64,000 nt of DNA from positions 1 to 64,000 of the forward strand of contig DATJFV010000020.1 in assembly GCA_035495435.1 (NCBI GenBank), given 5' to 3'. Under the pieces are notes generated by a model. The model was given only the letters and a program-made list of their open reading frames with translations, had not been told where the DNA came from and did no database searches. The stretch comes from JBDSKH01 sp035495435. GTDB lineage: Bacteria > Actinomycetota > Actinomycetes > Actinomycetales > Microbacteriaceae. Position numbers and translations under genes: made by a program. This document shows positions 24,077 through 33,075 of this stretch, piece by piece (positions within the stretch are counted from its first letter, which is position 1; each line of letters opens with the position of its first letter).

Positions 24077-25413
24077 TTGGTCACCTCCGCGGCCGAGCGG
24101 CCGGCTCGTCGCAGTCGGGGCAGGGTCCCGGGCGTCGGCAGCCGGAACACGGTGCGCACCAGCGGCGGAGCCGCGATCAGCAGCACGATCACCGACTGGA
24201 CCACGAGGATGATGTCGATCGGGACACCCTGCGACGCCTGCATCGTGTACCCGCCGGCCTTGAGAGCGCCGAACAGGATGCCGCTGAAGAACACGCCCCA
24301 GGGCCGGGAACGGCCGAGCAGGGCGACGGTGATCGCGTCGAACCCGATGCCGGCGTCGATACCCGACGCGAAGCCGCTGGTGGTGTTGCCGAGCACCTGC
24401 GACGCACCGGCCAGACCGATCAGCCCGCCCGACATCAGCATCGCGAAGATGTAGACCAACTTCACGTCGATGCCCGCCACACGCGCGGCGCGCGGGTTCT
24501 CGCCCACGGCGCGGAAGCGGAATCCGATGGCCGAGCGGTTGAGGATGTACCAGACGAAGATCGTGGCGAGGATCGCCAGGATGAAGCCGAAGTGCAGCCG
24601 GTAGGACCCGACGCCGAGCAGGTCGCTCAGGGTCGGCATGACCGCCGTGTCGAGAGCGGGCGGCGACTTGGGGTTGTTGGAACCCGGCGCCTGGAGCGCG
24701 CCGGGGGTGCGCAGCAGGAAGCTGATCAGGTACAGCGCGACGTAGTTCAGCATGATCGTCACGATGACCTCGTGCGCACCGGTGCGCGCCTTCAGCAGAC
24801 CGGCGAGCCCGGCCCAGAGGGCACCGCCGACGATCGCTCCCACGACGCAGACCAGCATGTGCAGGAAGAACGGCATCGGGAAGGACCAGCTGATCCAGCC
24901 GGCCACGGCGGCGGCGACCAGGATCTGCCCGCGGCCACCGATGTTGAACATGCCGACGCGGAACGCCAGCGCGACACCCAGGCCGGCCGCGATCAGCGGC
25001 GTGGCGAAGGTCAGCGTCTCGGTCAGCGGCTTGATCTGGTCGATGAAGCTGTCGCGCTTCCAGTTGAAGATCGAGCCCTGGAACAGCGACGCGTAGGCGC
25101 CGCCGACCGCGTTGCCGATCGCCGCGAGCGTGTCGCCGGGCCGGCTGAAGAAGTAGGCGGACTTGGCCTGAACCTCGGGGTCGGTGAGCACGATCAGGAT
25201 CGCGCCGACGATGAGCGCCAGCACCACCGCCAGCACCGACACGACGGCGTTGCCGCCGATGATGTCGCGGATGACCCGGTTCGCGACCGGTGCCTCTGCG
25301 GGCTCCGGCGCCGCAGGCGTCTGGCCCGGCTCGATGGTCTCCGGCTGCTGACCCTTGCGCGGCAGCTCTGCCTCGGCTTTCGTCTTCGCCTTCTTCGGCG
25401 TCTCGTCGGTCAC
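24073..25413 (-). CDS. Nucleoside ABC transporter permease (BMP-type, first permease)
   Basis: A 446-residue membrane component (NupP/YufP-like). An unusually long polar N-terminus of about 55 residues, rich in Lys, Glu and Pro, precedes the first membrane segment. The conserved GxxGFNPRAARxAGID-like stretch RAVGENPRAARVAGIDV is visible. It would pair with the second permease to form the channel for purine and pyrimidine nucleosides. It overlaps the ATPase gene and the following permease gene by four bases each. Confidence 0.92.
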   Translation of the reverse strand: MTDETPKKAKTKAEAELPRKGQQPETIEPGQTPAAPEPAEAPVANRVIRDIIGGNAVVSVLAVVLALIVGAILIVLTDPEVQAKSAYFFSRPGDTLAAIGNAVGGAYASLFQGSIFNWKRDSFIDQIKPLTETLTFATPLIAAGLGVALAFRVGMFNIGGRGQILVAAAVAGWISWSFPMPFFLHMLVCVVGAIVGGALWAGLAGLLKARTGAHEVIVTIMLNYVALYLISFLLRTPGALQAPGSNNPKSPPALDTAVMPTLSDLLGVGSYRLHFGFILAILATIFVWYILNRSAIGFRFRAVGENPRAARVAGIDVKLVYIFAMLMSGGLIGLAGASQVLGNTTSGFASGIDAGIGFDAITVALLGRSRPWGVFFSGILFGALKAGGYTMQASQGVPIDIILVVQSVIVLLIAAPPLVRTVFRLPTPGTLPRLRRAGRSAAEVTK

Positions 25414-26924
25414 GCTGCCACTCCCTCGGGGACCTCGCCGGCCATCATCAGGCCGAGCACGTCGCGGGGCGTGTCGCCGGGCACGATGCCGACGATGCCG
25501 CCGCGGTACATGACCGCGATGCGGTCGGCGAGCGCGACGACCTCGTCGAGCTCGGTCGACACCACCACGACCGGGGTGCCGGCGTCGCGGGCCGCGACGA
25601 TGCGGGTGTGCACGAACTCGATCGATCCGACGTCGAGGCCGCGGGTGGGCTGAGCGGCGACGAGCAGACGCAGGTCACGGCTGAGCTCGCGTGCCAGCAC
25701 CACCTTCTGCTGGTTGCCGCCCGAGAGCCGCCCGGCGTGCGTGCCGATGCTCTGCGCGCGGATGTCGAACTCGACCCGCTTCTCTTCGGCGAACTTCGCC
25801 AGGTCGTCGAGCTGCAGGGTGCCGGCCTTGACGAACGGCGCACCACCCGAACGGTCGAGCATGAGGTTCTCGGCGATCGTGAACTCGGCGATCAGGCCGT
25901 CCTCGGTGCGGTCCTCGGGCACGAAGCCGACCCCGGCATCCAGAACCCGGCGCGTGCTGTGGCCGACCAGTTCGTCGCCGTCGAGGCGGATGCTGCCCTC
26001 GATGTGCGCCTGAAGGCCCATGATCGCCTCGGTCAGCTCGGTCTGCCCGTTGCCCTGGACTCCCGCGATCGCGAGGATCTCGCCGCGGTGCACCTGGAAC
26101 GACACGTGCGAGACGACGTACTGGCTGCGCGCGTCGATGACCGACAGGTCTTCGACGACCAGCGCGGGTTCGCCCGGCTTGGCGGGCGCCTTGTCGATCA
26201 TCAGCTCGACCGCACGGCCGACCATCATCGACGCCATCTCGGCGTTGGTGTCGGTGGGCTTGGCGTCGCCGACGACCTTGCCCAGCCGGATCACGGTGAT
26301 CTTGTCGGCGACCTCGCGCACCTCGCGCAGCTTGTGGGTGATGAAGACGATGGCGGTGCCCTCGTCGCGCAGCTGACGCATGATCGCCATCAGCTCGTCG
26401 GTCTCTTGCGGGGTGAGCACCGCGGTCGGCTCGTCGAAGACGAGCACCTTGGCGTCACGCGACAGCGCCTTAATGATCTCGACCCGCTGCTGCACGCCGA
26501 CCGGCAGGTCTTCGATCAGCGCGTCGGGGTCGAGGTCGAAGCCGAACCGCTCGGAGATCTCGCGCACCTTCGTGCGCGCCGCGTCGAGGTCGAGCCGCCC
26601 GCCGAACTTGGTGGGCTCGTGGCCGAGCATGACGTTCTCGGCGACCGTGAAAACGGGGATGAGCATGAAGTGCTGGTGCACCATGCCGATGCCGGCATTC
26701 ATCGCGTCGCCAGGGCCCGCGAAGTGCTGGACGACGTCGTCGAGCAGGATCTCTCCCTCATCGGCCTGGTACAGGCCGTAGAGCACGTTCATGAGGGTGG
26801 ACTTGCCGGCACCGTTCTCGCCGAGGAGGCAATGGATCTCACCGGGCTCGACGATGAGGTCGATGTGATCGTTTGCGACGAGGGTGCCGAACCGCTTCGT
26901 GATGCCACGCAGTTCGAGCTTCAT
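25410..26924 (-). CDS. Nucleoside ABC transporter ATP-binding protein (double NBD)
   Basis: A 504-residue ATPase with two fused nucleotide-binding domains, as in NupO, RbsA and MglA. The N-terminal domain has Walker A GENGAGKST and Walker B VLVFDEPTA. The C-terminal domain has a changed Walker A, GVQGNGQTE, the signature LSGGNQQKVVLARE and LLVAAQPTRGLD, so as usual in this class only one ATP site is probably fully active. It energises the importer from the cytoplasmic side. It is separated from the upstream BMP gene by 131 bp containing a strong stem-loop. Confidence 0.94.
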   Translation of the reverse strand: MKLELRGITKRFGTLVANDHIDLIVEPGEIHCLLGENGAGKSTLMNVLYGLYQADEGEILLDDVVQHFAGPGDAMNAGIGMVHQHFMLIPVFTVAENVMLGHEPTKFGGRLDLDAARTKVREISERFGFDLDPDALIEDLPVGVQQRVEIIKALSRDAKVLVFDEPTAVLTPQETDELMAIMRQLRDEGTAIVFITHKLREVREVADKITVIRLGKVVGDAKPTDTNAEMASMMVGRAVELMIDKAPAKPGEPALVVEDLSVIDARSQYVVSHVSFQVHRGEILAIAGVQGNGQTELTEAIMGLQAHIEGSIRLDGDELVGHSTRRVLDAGVGFVPEDRTEDGLIAEFTIAENLMLDRSGGAPFVKAGTLQLDDLAKFAEEKRVEFDIRAQSIGTHAGRLSGGNQQKVVLARELSRDLRLLVAAQPTRGLDVGSIEFVHTRIVAARDAGTPVVVVSTELDEVVALADRIAVMYRGGIVGIVPGDTPRDVLGLMMAGEVPEGVAA

Positions 26925-27009
26925 TGGATCAATCTATGTGGTGGTCGGGAACAGGGAAAGTTGCGCCGAGTGCGCAGATGAGCACGGAGAGCGTGCCCGT
27001 GCAAGCGGA

Positions 27010-27038
27010 GGGGGAGACCGGCGACGCCGGCCTCCCCC
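27010..27038 (-). promoter_or_regulatory. Strong stem-loop between binding-protein and ATPase genes
   Basis: A 12-bp stem (27010-27021 with 27027-27038) with one wobble pair and a 5-nt loop is followed on the minus strand by no U-run. It sits just after the BMP lipoprotein gene. Such loops usually protect the binding-protein mRNA and reduce read-through, so that the binding protein is made in excess over the transporter. Confidence 0.55.
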
Positions 27039-27055
27039 CATCGCGTGCTACCGGA

Positions 27056-28159
27056 TTACTGACCCGGCGTGGACGGCGAGGTGACCTCGACCTCGCCCGA
27101 GATGATCTTCGCCTTCAGGTCGTCGAGCTCACCCTGGAGCCCGGCGTCGACCTTCGACTCGAAGTCGTGGAACGGCGCGAGACCGACACCACCGTTCTCG
27201 AGCGTGCCCACGTACGGGGTGTTGTCGAAGTCGCCGCCGGCGGCAGCCACGACCACGTCGTGGACACCCGCGTCGACACCCTTCATGACCGAGGTGAGGA
27301 GCAGGTCCTGCACGGTCGGGTCAGTGTTGTAGACGTCGGCGTCGACACCGATCAGGGCGATGTCGCCGCCCTTGTCGCGGATCGCCTCAGCGGCCGACTG
27401 GTAGATAGGGCCACCGACGGGCAGCAGCACGTCGGCGTTCTGGTCGAGCAGGCCCTGGGCCGCGGTCTTGGCCTCGACACCGGCGGCGAAGCCACCGGTG
27501 AAGGTGCCGGTCTGCGACGCCTTGTCCCAGCCGATCGCCTGGACGTCGGTGCCCTTGACCTCGTTGTAGTAGGCCACGCCGTCGACGAAGCCGTCCATGA
27601 AGATCGTCACCGGCGGGATCTGGATGCCGCCGAAGGTGCCGACGACGCCCGTCTTGGAGTAGCTGGCGGCTGCGTAGCCGGCCAGGAACGCCGCCTGAGC
27701 GGTGTCGAACAGGATCGGCTTGCCGTTCTCGACATCCGGCTTGCCGTCGTTGTTGGCGTCGAGGCCATCGTCGACGATGGCGAACTCGATGTCGGGGTTG
27801 TTCGCGGCGGCCTCGTTGGTCGCGGCCGACAGCAGGAAGCCGACGGTCACGATCAGGTTGCAGCCCTCGCTGATCTCGGCCTCGATGTTCGGCGCGAAGT
27901 CGTCTTCACTGGCCGACTCGACCGACTTGGTCTTGCCGCCGATCTCCTTGGCCGCAGCCTCGAGGCCCTTCAGGCCCAGCTCGTTGAACGAGTGGTCGTC
28001 GAAACCACCCGAGTCGGAGACCATGCACGACAGGAAGTCGCTGGTGGGCGCCTCGGTCGCGTCGCCGCCCGGGGCGGCGGCGCAGCCCGTGAGCACGAGC
28101 GCGCTGGCGCCGATCGTTGCGAGGCCGGCGAGCGCGGCCTTGCGGGAAGTGAATCTCAC
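27056..28159 (-). CDS. BMP family nucleoside-binding lipoprotein
   Basis: A 367-residue substrate-binding lipoprotein of the BmpA/Med family for nucleosides. The signal peptide ends in the lipobox LVLTGC with the acylated cysteine about residue 25, then an acidic/Thr linker. The mature part has the family patterns GGFDDHSFNELGLKGLE and VGFLLSAATNEAA. The GTG at 28159 is chosen as start because TGGAGG lies a few bases upstream and it gives a normal signal peptide; an in-frame ATG at 28177 would place that ribosome site inside the gene. It is first in the importer-cdd-deoA operon. Confidence 0.92.
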   Translation of the reverse strand: MRFTSRKAALAGLATIGASALVLTGCAAAPGGDATEAPTSDFLSCMVSDSGGFDDHSFNELGLKGLEAAAKEIGGKTKSVESASEDDFAPNIEAEISEGCNLIVTVGFLLSAATNEAAANNPDIEFAIVDDGLDANNDGKPDVENGKPILFDTAQAAFLAGYAAASYSKTGVVGTFGGIQIPPVTIFMDGFVDGVAYYNEVKGTDVQAIGWDKASQTGTFTGGFAAGVEAKTAAQGLLDQNADVLLPVGGPIYQSAAEAIRDKGGDIALIGVDADVYNTDPTVQDLLLTSVMKGVDAGVHDVVVAAAGGDFDNTPYVGTLENGGVGLAPFHDFESKVDAGLQGELDDLKAKIISGEVEVTSPSTPGQ

Positions 28160-28321
28160 TGTGTCCTCCAAGTTCACGCAGCGGCAGGATGCCGCGCGAA
28201 TTGGCTACACGTTACCCAATGTGACGCGCACTACCGAGTGACGAACGTCCTCCGCCGCAGAAGCGTTACAAATGCGCGCCTACCGGGAAATGAATCCGAA
28301 ATGTTGCAGCGCGACGCCGAC

Positions 28322-29443
28322 TCAGAGCACTTCGTTGCGTCCGCTGAGCTTCAGGGCGTCGACCACGCTCTTCACGCGCTGCGCGTTCTCTTTCGTCGTC
28401 ACCAGCAGCGCGTCGTCGGTATCGACCACCACGATGTCGTGCACTCCGATCAGCGAGATGATCCGGCTGGTCTGGCTGACGACGATGCCGCTCGAGGCGT
28501 CCGCGAGCACGCGAGCGTTCGGTCCGACGATCGCCAGGTCGGAGGCGCGGCCGCCGGATTGCAGCTTGGCGATCGCGGCGAAGTCGCCGACGTCGTCCCA
28601 GTCGAAGTCTCCGGGGACGACCGCCAGATGCCCGGCGGCGGCCGCCGGTTCGGCGACCGAGTAGTCGATCGCGATCTTGCGCAACTGGGGCCAGATCCGG
28701 TCGACGGCCGGACCACGCGTCGCCGGGTCGTCCCAGGCGGCGGCCAGTTCTTCCAGTCCGGCGACGAGAGCAGGCTCGGAATCGCGCATCTGGTCCAGCA
28801 GCCGGTCGGCGCGGGCGATGAACATGCCGCCGTTCCAGAGGTGCTGACCGTCCTCGACATAGCGCTGCGCGGTCGCCAGGTCGGGCTTCTCGACGAAGCT
28901 GCGCACCTGCCGCGCGTCGGGCGCTCCTGCCACCTCGATCGGGTCGCCGCAGTCGATGTACCCGAACCCGATCGCAGGCTCGGTCGGCGTGATGCCGATC
29001 GCGACGATGTATCCCGCGTCGGCCGCGGCGACCGCCTGTCGCACCGCACGGGCGAAGCCGCGCTGGTCGCCGATCACATGGTCGGCCGCGAACGAGCCGA
29101 TGATGACATCCGGTTCGCGGCGCGCCAGGATGGCGGCGGCCAGGCCGATCGCGGCCGACGAATCCTTGGGCTCGCTCTCGAGAACGACGTTCTTATCGGC
29201 CAGTTCGGGAAGTTGATCCTCGACCGCCGCACGATGCGCCCGCCCGGTGACGACCATGATCCGCTGCTCCCCCGAGAGCGGGGCCAGCCGGTTCCAGGTC
29301 GCGCGCAGCAAGGTGGTGCCCGAGCCGGTGAGGTCGTGCAGGAACTTCGGCGCGTCCGCCCGTGAGAGCGGCCAGAGGCGCGATCCGACGCCGCCGGCCG
29401 GGATGACGCTGTAGAAGCGATCGAGCCGTGCGTTCTCGCTCAT
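28322..29443 (-). CDS. manC: Mannose-1-phosphate guanylyltransferase
   Basis: A 373-residue nucleotidyltransferase making GDP-mannose from GTP and mannose-1-phosphate. The N-terminal activation loop AGGVGSRLWPLSR with FLHDLTG, the FAADHVI metal motif, FVEKPD and the WNGGMF motif are the ManC/CpsB signature. The C-terminal part forms a left-handed beta-helix-like domain, and there is no fused isomerase domain. The product supplies the polyprenol mannose synthase encoded at 3.9 kb. TAGGCT stands six bases before the ATG, so the mRNA is probably leaderless. The gene is alone on the minus strand between the nucleoside importer and the divergent sdh operon. Confidence 0.95.
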   Translation of the reverse strand: MSENARLDRFYSVIPAGGVGSRLWPLSRADAPKFLHDLTGSGTTLLRATWNRLAPLSGEQRIMVVTGRAHRAAVEDQLPELADKNVVLESEPKDSSAAIGLAAAILARREPDVIIGSFAADHVIGDQRGFARAVRQAVAAADAGYIVAIGITPTEPAIGFGYIDCGDPIEVAGAPDARQVRSFVEKPDLATAQRYVEDGQHLWNGGMFIARADRLLDQMRDSEPALVAGLEELAAAWDDPATRGPAVDRIWPQLRKIAIDYSVAEPAAAAGHLAVVPGDFDWDDVGDFAAIAKLQSGGRASDLAIVGPNARVLADASSGIVVSQTSRIISLIGVHDIVVVDTDDALLVTTKENAQRVKSVVDALKLSGRNEVL

Positions 29444-29449
29444 TCCGCC

Positions 29450-29455
29450 AGCCTA
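29450..29455 (-). promoter_or_regulatory. -10 element TAGGCT of manC (leaderless)
   Basis: The minus strand reads TAGGCT, GGCGGA, ATG (29443). Confidence 0.6.
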
Positions 29456-29483
29456 CGGGGCGCGGCCCCCGCATCCGCTGGTA

Positions 29484-29497
29484 TCTCGATATCGAGA
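29484..29497. promoter_or_regulatory. Perfect palindrome TCTCGATATCGAGA
   Basis: A 14-bp perfect inverted repeat in the manC-sdhC intergenic region, unusually A+T-rich for the genome. Its symmetry and position suggest a dimeric repressor site; MarR-like regulators use sites of this form, but the regulator is unknown. Confidence 0.5.
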
Positions 29498-29501
29498 CAA
29501 C

Positions 29502-29520
29502 TCAGGCGAGCCTAACCTGC
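29502..29520. promoter_or_regulatory. Possible DtxR/IdeR iron-regulator box upstream of sdhCDAB
   Basis: TCAGGCGAGCCTAACCTGC matches the actinobacterial iron box TTAGGTTAGSCTAACCTAA at 14 of 19 positions, with the right half nearly intact. It precedes a TAGACT -10 (29541-29546). Iron control of succinate dehydrogenase is known in actinobacteria. Confidence 0.4.
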
Positions 29521-29540
29521 GCCGCCCTCGGACCCGGTCA

Positions 29541-29546
29541 TAGACT
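29541..29546 (+). promoter_or_regulatory. Candidate -10 element TAGACT of sdhCDAB
   Basis: TAGACT in CATAGACT would start transcription near 29553, giving a leader of about 60 nt before the sdhC GTG. No good -35 is visible. Confidence 0.4.
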
Positions 29547-29616
29547 GCAGTAGTCCAGTTGACGAACGACCGACGTGCCACCGCGGCGATCGTGAACGGA
29601 GTCGAAAAGGAGCACC

Positions 29617-30048
29617 GTGTCGAGCCAAGCCGCACGATCCGGAGCCGTGACCGCGGCGAAGATCCGTGCCCCCAAGCGTCCGGCAGGAACGCTGTACCGC
29701 GGGCGTGAAGGAATGTGGTCCTGGGTGCTGCACCGCATCACCGGCACCGCGATCTTCTTCTTCCTGCTGGTGCACATCCTCGACACGTCGCTGATCCGGC
29801 TGGATCCCGAGGCGTACAACGCCGTGATCAACACGTACAAGACGCCCATCATGGGCCTCGGCGAGCTCGCCCTGGTCGCCGCGATCGGCCTGCACGCCCT
29901 CAACGGCCTGCGCATCATCGCCATCGACTTCACCTCCTGGGGCGTGCGCCACCAGCGCCTGATGTTCTGGATCGCGATCGGCCTGTGGGTCGTCCTGATG
30001 ATCGGCTTCGCCCCGCGTCACCTCATGCACGTGTTCGGAGGCGAGTGA
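29617..30048 (+). CDS. sdhC: Succinate dehydrogenase cytochrome b556 subunit
   Basis: A 143-residue membrane subunit of complex II. After a basic N-terminus it has RGREGMWSWVLHRITGTAIFFFLLVHI, the SdhC signature with a haem/quinone-site His-Arg, and three membrane segments in all (about 48-68, 80-105, 113-135). The GTG start has AAAGGAG upstream. It anchors SdhAB with SdhD and passes electrons to menaquinone. Its stop and the sdhD start share one base (TGATG). It is first of four sdh genes. Confidence 0.94.
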   Translation: MSSQAARSGAVTAAKIRAPKRPAGTLYRGREGMWSWVLHRITGTAIFFFLLVHILDTSLIRLDPEAYNAVINTYKTPIMGLGELALVAAIGLHALNGLRIIAIDFTSWGVRHQRLMFWIAIGLWVVLMIGFAPRHLMHVFGGE

Positions 30049-30482
30049 TGACCACCGAGACCATCCAGCCGCCGCGGTCCGCCGCACGCGCCCGGCGCGG
30101 CACCAACTGGGAGAAGTGGGGCTGGATCTACATGCGCTTCTCAGGCGTGCTGCTGGTCGTGCTGATCTTCGGGCACCTGCTGGTGAACCTGTTCCTCGGG
30201 CAGGGCGTCAGCGCCATCGACTTCGCGTTCGTGGCCGGCAAGCTCGCCAACCCGTTCTGGATCGTGTGGGACACGCTGCTGCTCTGGCTGGCGCTCATCC
30301 ACGGAGCCAACGGCATGCGCACCCTCACCAACGACTACGCGCACGGCAAGCTCCGTGTCGTGCTGCTGGTTCTGCTCGCCGGCGCGACCGTCGTCCTGCT
30401 CGTCCTGGGCACGCTCGTGCTCACCACCTTCGACCCCTGCATCGGTGAGCCGACCGGCGCCCTCGTGGAGATCTGCAAGTAA
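30048..30482 (+). CDS. sdhD: Succinate dehydrogenase hydrophobic membrane anchor subunit
   Basis: A 144-residue protein with three membrane helices and the conserved haem/quinone-region histidines in FGHLLVNLFL and ALIHGANGMRTLTNDY. It pairs with SdhC. The ATG overlaps the sdhC stop by one base. Length and spacing are normal for actinobacterial sdhCDAB operons. Confidence 0.92.
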   Translation: MTTETIQPPRSAARARRGTNWEKWGWIYMRFSGVLLVVLIFGHLLVNLFLGQGVSAIDFAFVAGKLANPFWIVWDTLLLWLALIHGANGMRTLTNDYAHGKLRVVLLVLLAGATVVLLVLGTLVLTTFDPCIGEPTGALVEICK

Positions 30483-30484
30483 GC

Positions 30485-32281
30485 ATGGAGTTCACAGACG
30501 GAGACGTCATCGACGGCGTCCGCTACCACCAGTTCGATGTCGTGATCGTGGGGGCCGGCGGCGCCGGCATGCGCGCCGCGATCGAAGCCGGTCCCAGGGC
30601 CCGCACGGCGGTCATCACCAAGCTCTACCCCACCCGCTCGCACACCGGCGCGGCGCAGGGCGGCATGGCCGCGGCGCTCGCCAACGTCGAGGAGGACTCC
30701 TGGGAGTGGCACACCTTCGACACGGTGAAGGGCGGCGACTACCTGGTCGACCAGGACGCGGCCGAGATCCTGGCGAAGGAGGCGATCGACGCCGTCCTCG
30801 ACCTCGAGAACATGGGACTGCCGTTCAACCGCACCCCCGACGGCAAGATCGACCAGCGCCGCTTCGGCGGCCACACCCGCGACCACGGCAAGGCGCCCGT
30901 GCGCCGGGCCTGCTATGCCGCGGACCGCACCGGGCACATGATCCTGCAGACGCTGTTCCAGAACTGCGTGAAGCTCGGGGTCAACTTCTTCAACGAGTTC
31001 TACGCCCTGGACGTCGTGATGACCAAAGTCAAGGGCGTCGACCAGCCCTCCGGAGTCGTGGCCTACGAACTCGCCACCGGTGAGATCCACGTCTTCCAGG
31101 CCAAGGCGATCGTGTTCGCCACCGGCGGCTTCGGCAAGATCTACAAGACCACCTCCAACGCGCACACCCTCACCGGTGACGGCGTGGGCATCATCTGGCG
31201 CAAGGGCCTGCCGCTGGAGGACATGGAGTTCTTCCAGTTCCACCCGACCGGTCTCGCCGGCCTCGGCATCCTGCTGACCGAGGGCGCCCGCGGCGAGGGC
31301 GCCATCCTGCGCAACGCCTCGGGCGAGCGGTTCATGGAACGCTACGCGCCGACCATCAAAGACCTGGCGCCGCGCGACATCGTCAGCCGCTGCATGGTGC
31401 AGGAGGTCGCGGAGGGTCGCGGCGCCGGTCCGCACAAGGACTACGTGCTGCTGGACTGCACCCACCTCGGCGCCGAGGTGCTCGAGACGAAGCTGCCCGA
31501 CATCACCGAGTTCGCCCGCACCTACCTCGGCGTCGACCCGGTGTACGAGCCGGTGCCGGTCATGCCCACCGCGCACTACGCGATGGGCGGAATCCCGACC
31601 AACGTCAAGGCCGAGGTGCTGCGCGACAACGACACCGTCGTGCCGGGGCTCTACGCCGCCGGCGAGTGCGCCTGCGTCAGCGTGCACGGCTCCAACCGAC
31701 TGGGCACCAACTCGCTGCTCGACATCAACGTGTTCGGCAAGCGCGCCGGCAACAACGCGGTCGAGTACGCCAAGACGGCCGAGTTCACCCCGCTGCCCGA
31801 CGACCCGGCAGGTTTCGTGAAGGGCCTCGTCGAGCAGCTGCGCAACTCCGACGGCACCGAGCGGATCGCGGCGCTGCGCAAAGAGCTGCAGGACGAGATG
31901 GACCGCAACGCCCAGGTGTTCCGCACCGACGAGTCGCTCGAGAAGGTGACCCAGACGATCCACTCGCTGCGCGAGCGGTACCGCAACGTCGGCATCCACG
32001 ACAAGGGCAACCGGTTCAACACCGATCTGCTCGAAGCCATCGAGCTCGGCTTCCTGCTCGACCTCGCCGAGGTGGTCGTGTACTCCGCCCGCAACCGCAA
32101 AGAGAGCCGCGGCGGGCACATGCGTGACGACTACCCGCAGCGCGACGACGACAACTACATGAAGCACACCATGGCGTACCTGACGGGCGACCCCCACTCG
32201 GCCGACGCCGCCGACCACATCACGCTCGGCTGGAAGCCGGTCGTGATCACCAACTACCAGCCGATGGAACGGAAGTACTGA
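30485..32281 (+). CDS. sdhA: Succinate dehydrogenase flavoprotein subunit
   Basis: A 598-residue FAD subunit oxidising succinate to fumarate. The dinucleotide motif VVIVGAGGAGM, the covalent-FAD histidine in TRSHTGAAQGG, the substrate-site segment FHPTGLAGLGIL with TEGARGEGA, the catalytic-arginine region near MPTAHYAMGGIPT and the HGSNRLGTNSL stretch are visible. The C-terminal helical domain ends in the usual WKPVV-Y tail. It forms complex II with SdhB and the two anchors. Confidence 0.98.
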   Translation: MEFTDGDVIDGVRYHQFDVVIVGAGGAGMRAAIEAGPRARTAVITKLYPTRSHTGAAQGGMAAALANVEEDSWEWHTFDTVKGGDYLVDQDAAEILAKEAIDAVLDLENMGLPFNRTPDGKIDQRRFGGHTRDHGKAPVRRACYAADRTGHMILQTLFQNCVKLGVNFFNEFYALDVVMTKVKGVDQPSGVVAYELATGEIHVFQAKAIVFATGGFGKIYKTTSNAHTLTGDGVGIIWRKGLPLEDMEFFQFHPTGLAGLGILLTEGARGEGAILRNASGERFMERYAPTIKDLAPRDIVSRCMVQEVAEGRGAGPHKDYVLLDCTHLGAEVLETKLPDITEFARTYLGVDPVYEPVPVMPTAHYAMGGIPTNVKAEVLRDNDTVVPGLYAAGECACVSVHGSNRLGTNSLLDINVFGKRAGNNAVEYAKTAEFTPLPDDPAGFVKGLVEQLRNSDGTERIAALRKELQDEMDRNAQVFRTDESLEKVTQTIHSLRERYRNVGIHDKGNRFNTDLLEAIELGFLLDLAEVVVYSARNRKESRGGHMRDDYPQRDDDNYMKHTMAYLTGDPHSADAADHITLGWKPVVITNYQPMERKY

Positions 32282-32283
32282 AC

Positions 32284-33075
32284 GTGGCCGTTGTGACGGA
32301 AGAGCCCGGCAACCCCTCGGTCGAGGCCGGCATCCAGGCGTTCACGGTGACCCTCATCATCCGCCGGTTCGATCCCGAGACGATGTCCGAGCCGGTGTGG
32401 AAGGACTACGACGTCGAGCTGTACCCGACCGACCGGGTGCTCGACGCGCTGCACAAGATCAAGTGGGAGCAGGACGGCTCGCTCACCTTCCGCCGCAGCT
32501 GCGCCCACGGCATCTGCGGCTCGGACGCCATGCGCATCAACGGCCGCAACCGCCTGGCCTGCAAGACGCTGATCAAAGACCTCGACATCTCGCAGCCGAT
32601 CTACGTCGAGGCGATCAAGGGTCTGCCGCTGGAGAAGGACCTCATCGTCGACATGGAGCCCTTCTTCGAGTCGTACCGGCAGATCCAGCCGTTCCTGATC
32701 GCCGACTCGAAGCCGAAGGACGGCAAGGAGCGCATCCAGTCGGTCGCCCAGCGCGCCATCTTCGACGACACCACCAAGTGCATCCTGTGCGCCGCGTGCA
32801 CGTCGTCGTGCCCGGTGTTCTGGACCGACGGCCAGTACTTCGGCCCGGCCGCGATCGTCAACGCGCACCGGTTCATCTTCGACAGCCGCGACGAGGGCTC
32901 CCAGGTGCGTCTCGACATCCTCAACGACAAAGAGGGTGTGTGGCGCTGCCGCACCACCTTCAACTGCTCCGAGGCCTGCCCGCGCGGCATCCAGGTCACC
33001 AAGGCCATCGCCGAGGTGAAGAACGCGATCCTGCAGGGGCGCCCGTCTCTGCCGGAGGGGCTCCCCGTCGCCTGA
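32284..33075 (+). CDS. sdhB: Succinate dehydrogenase iron-sulphur subunit
   Basis: A 263-residue subunit with an N-terminal [2Fe-2S] ferredoxin domain (RRSCAHGICGSDAM and the later Cys in RLACK). The C-terminal domain carries the [4Fe-4S]/[3Fe-4S] cysteines in CILCAACTSSCPVFW and FNCSEACPRGI. It transfers electrons from SdhA to the quinone in the membrane. The GTG start is two bases after the sdhA stop. The operon ends here; the downstream 240 bp hold hairpins but no gene. Confidence 0.97.
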   Translation: MAVVTEEPGNPSVEAGIQAFTVTLIIRRFDPETMSEPVWKDYDVELYPTDRVLDALHKIKWEQDGSLTFRRSCAHGICGSDAMRINGRNRLACKTLIKDLDISQPIYVEAIKGLPLEKDLIVDMEPFFESYRQIQPFLIADSKPKDGKERIQSVAQRAIFDDTTKCILCAACTSSCPVFWTDGQYFGPAAIVNAHRFIFDSRDEGSQVRLDILNDKEGVWRCRTTFNCSEACPRGIQVTKAIAEVKNAILQGRPSLPEGLPVA

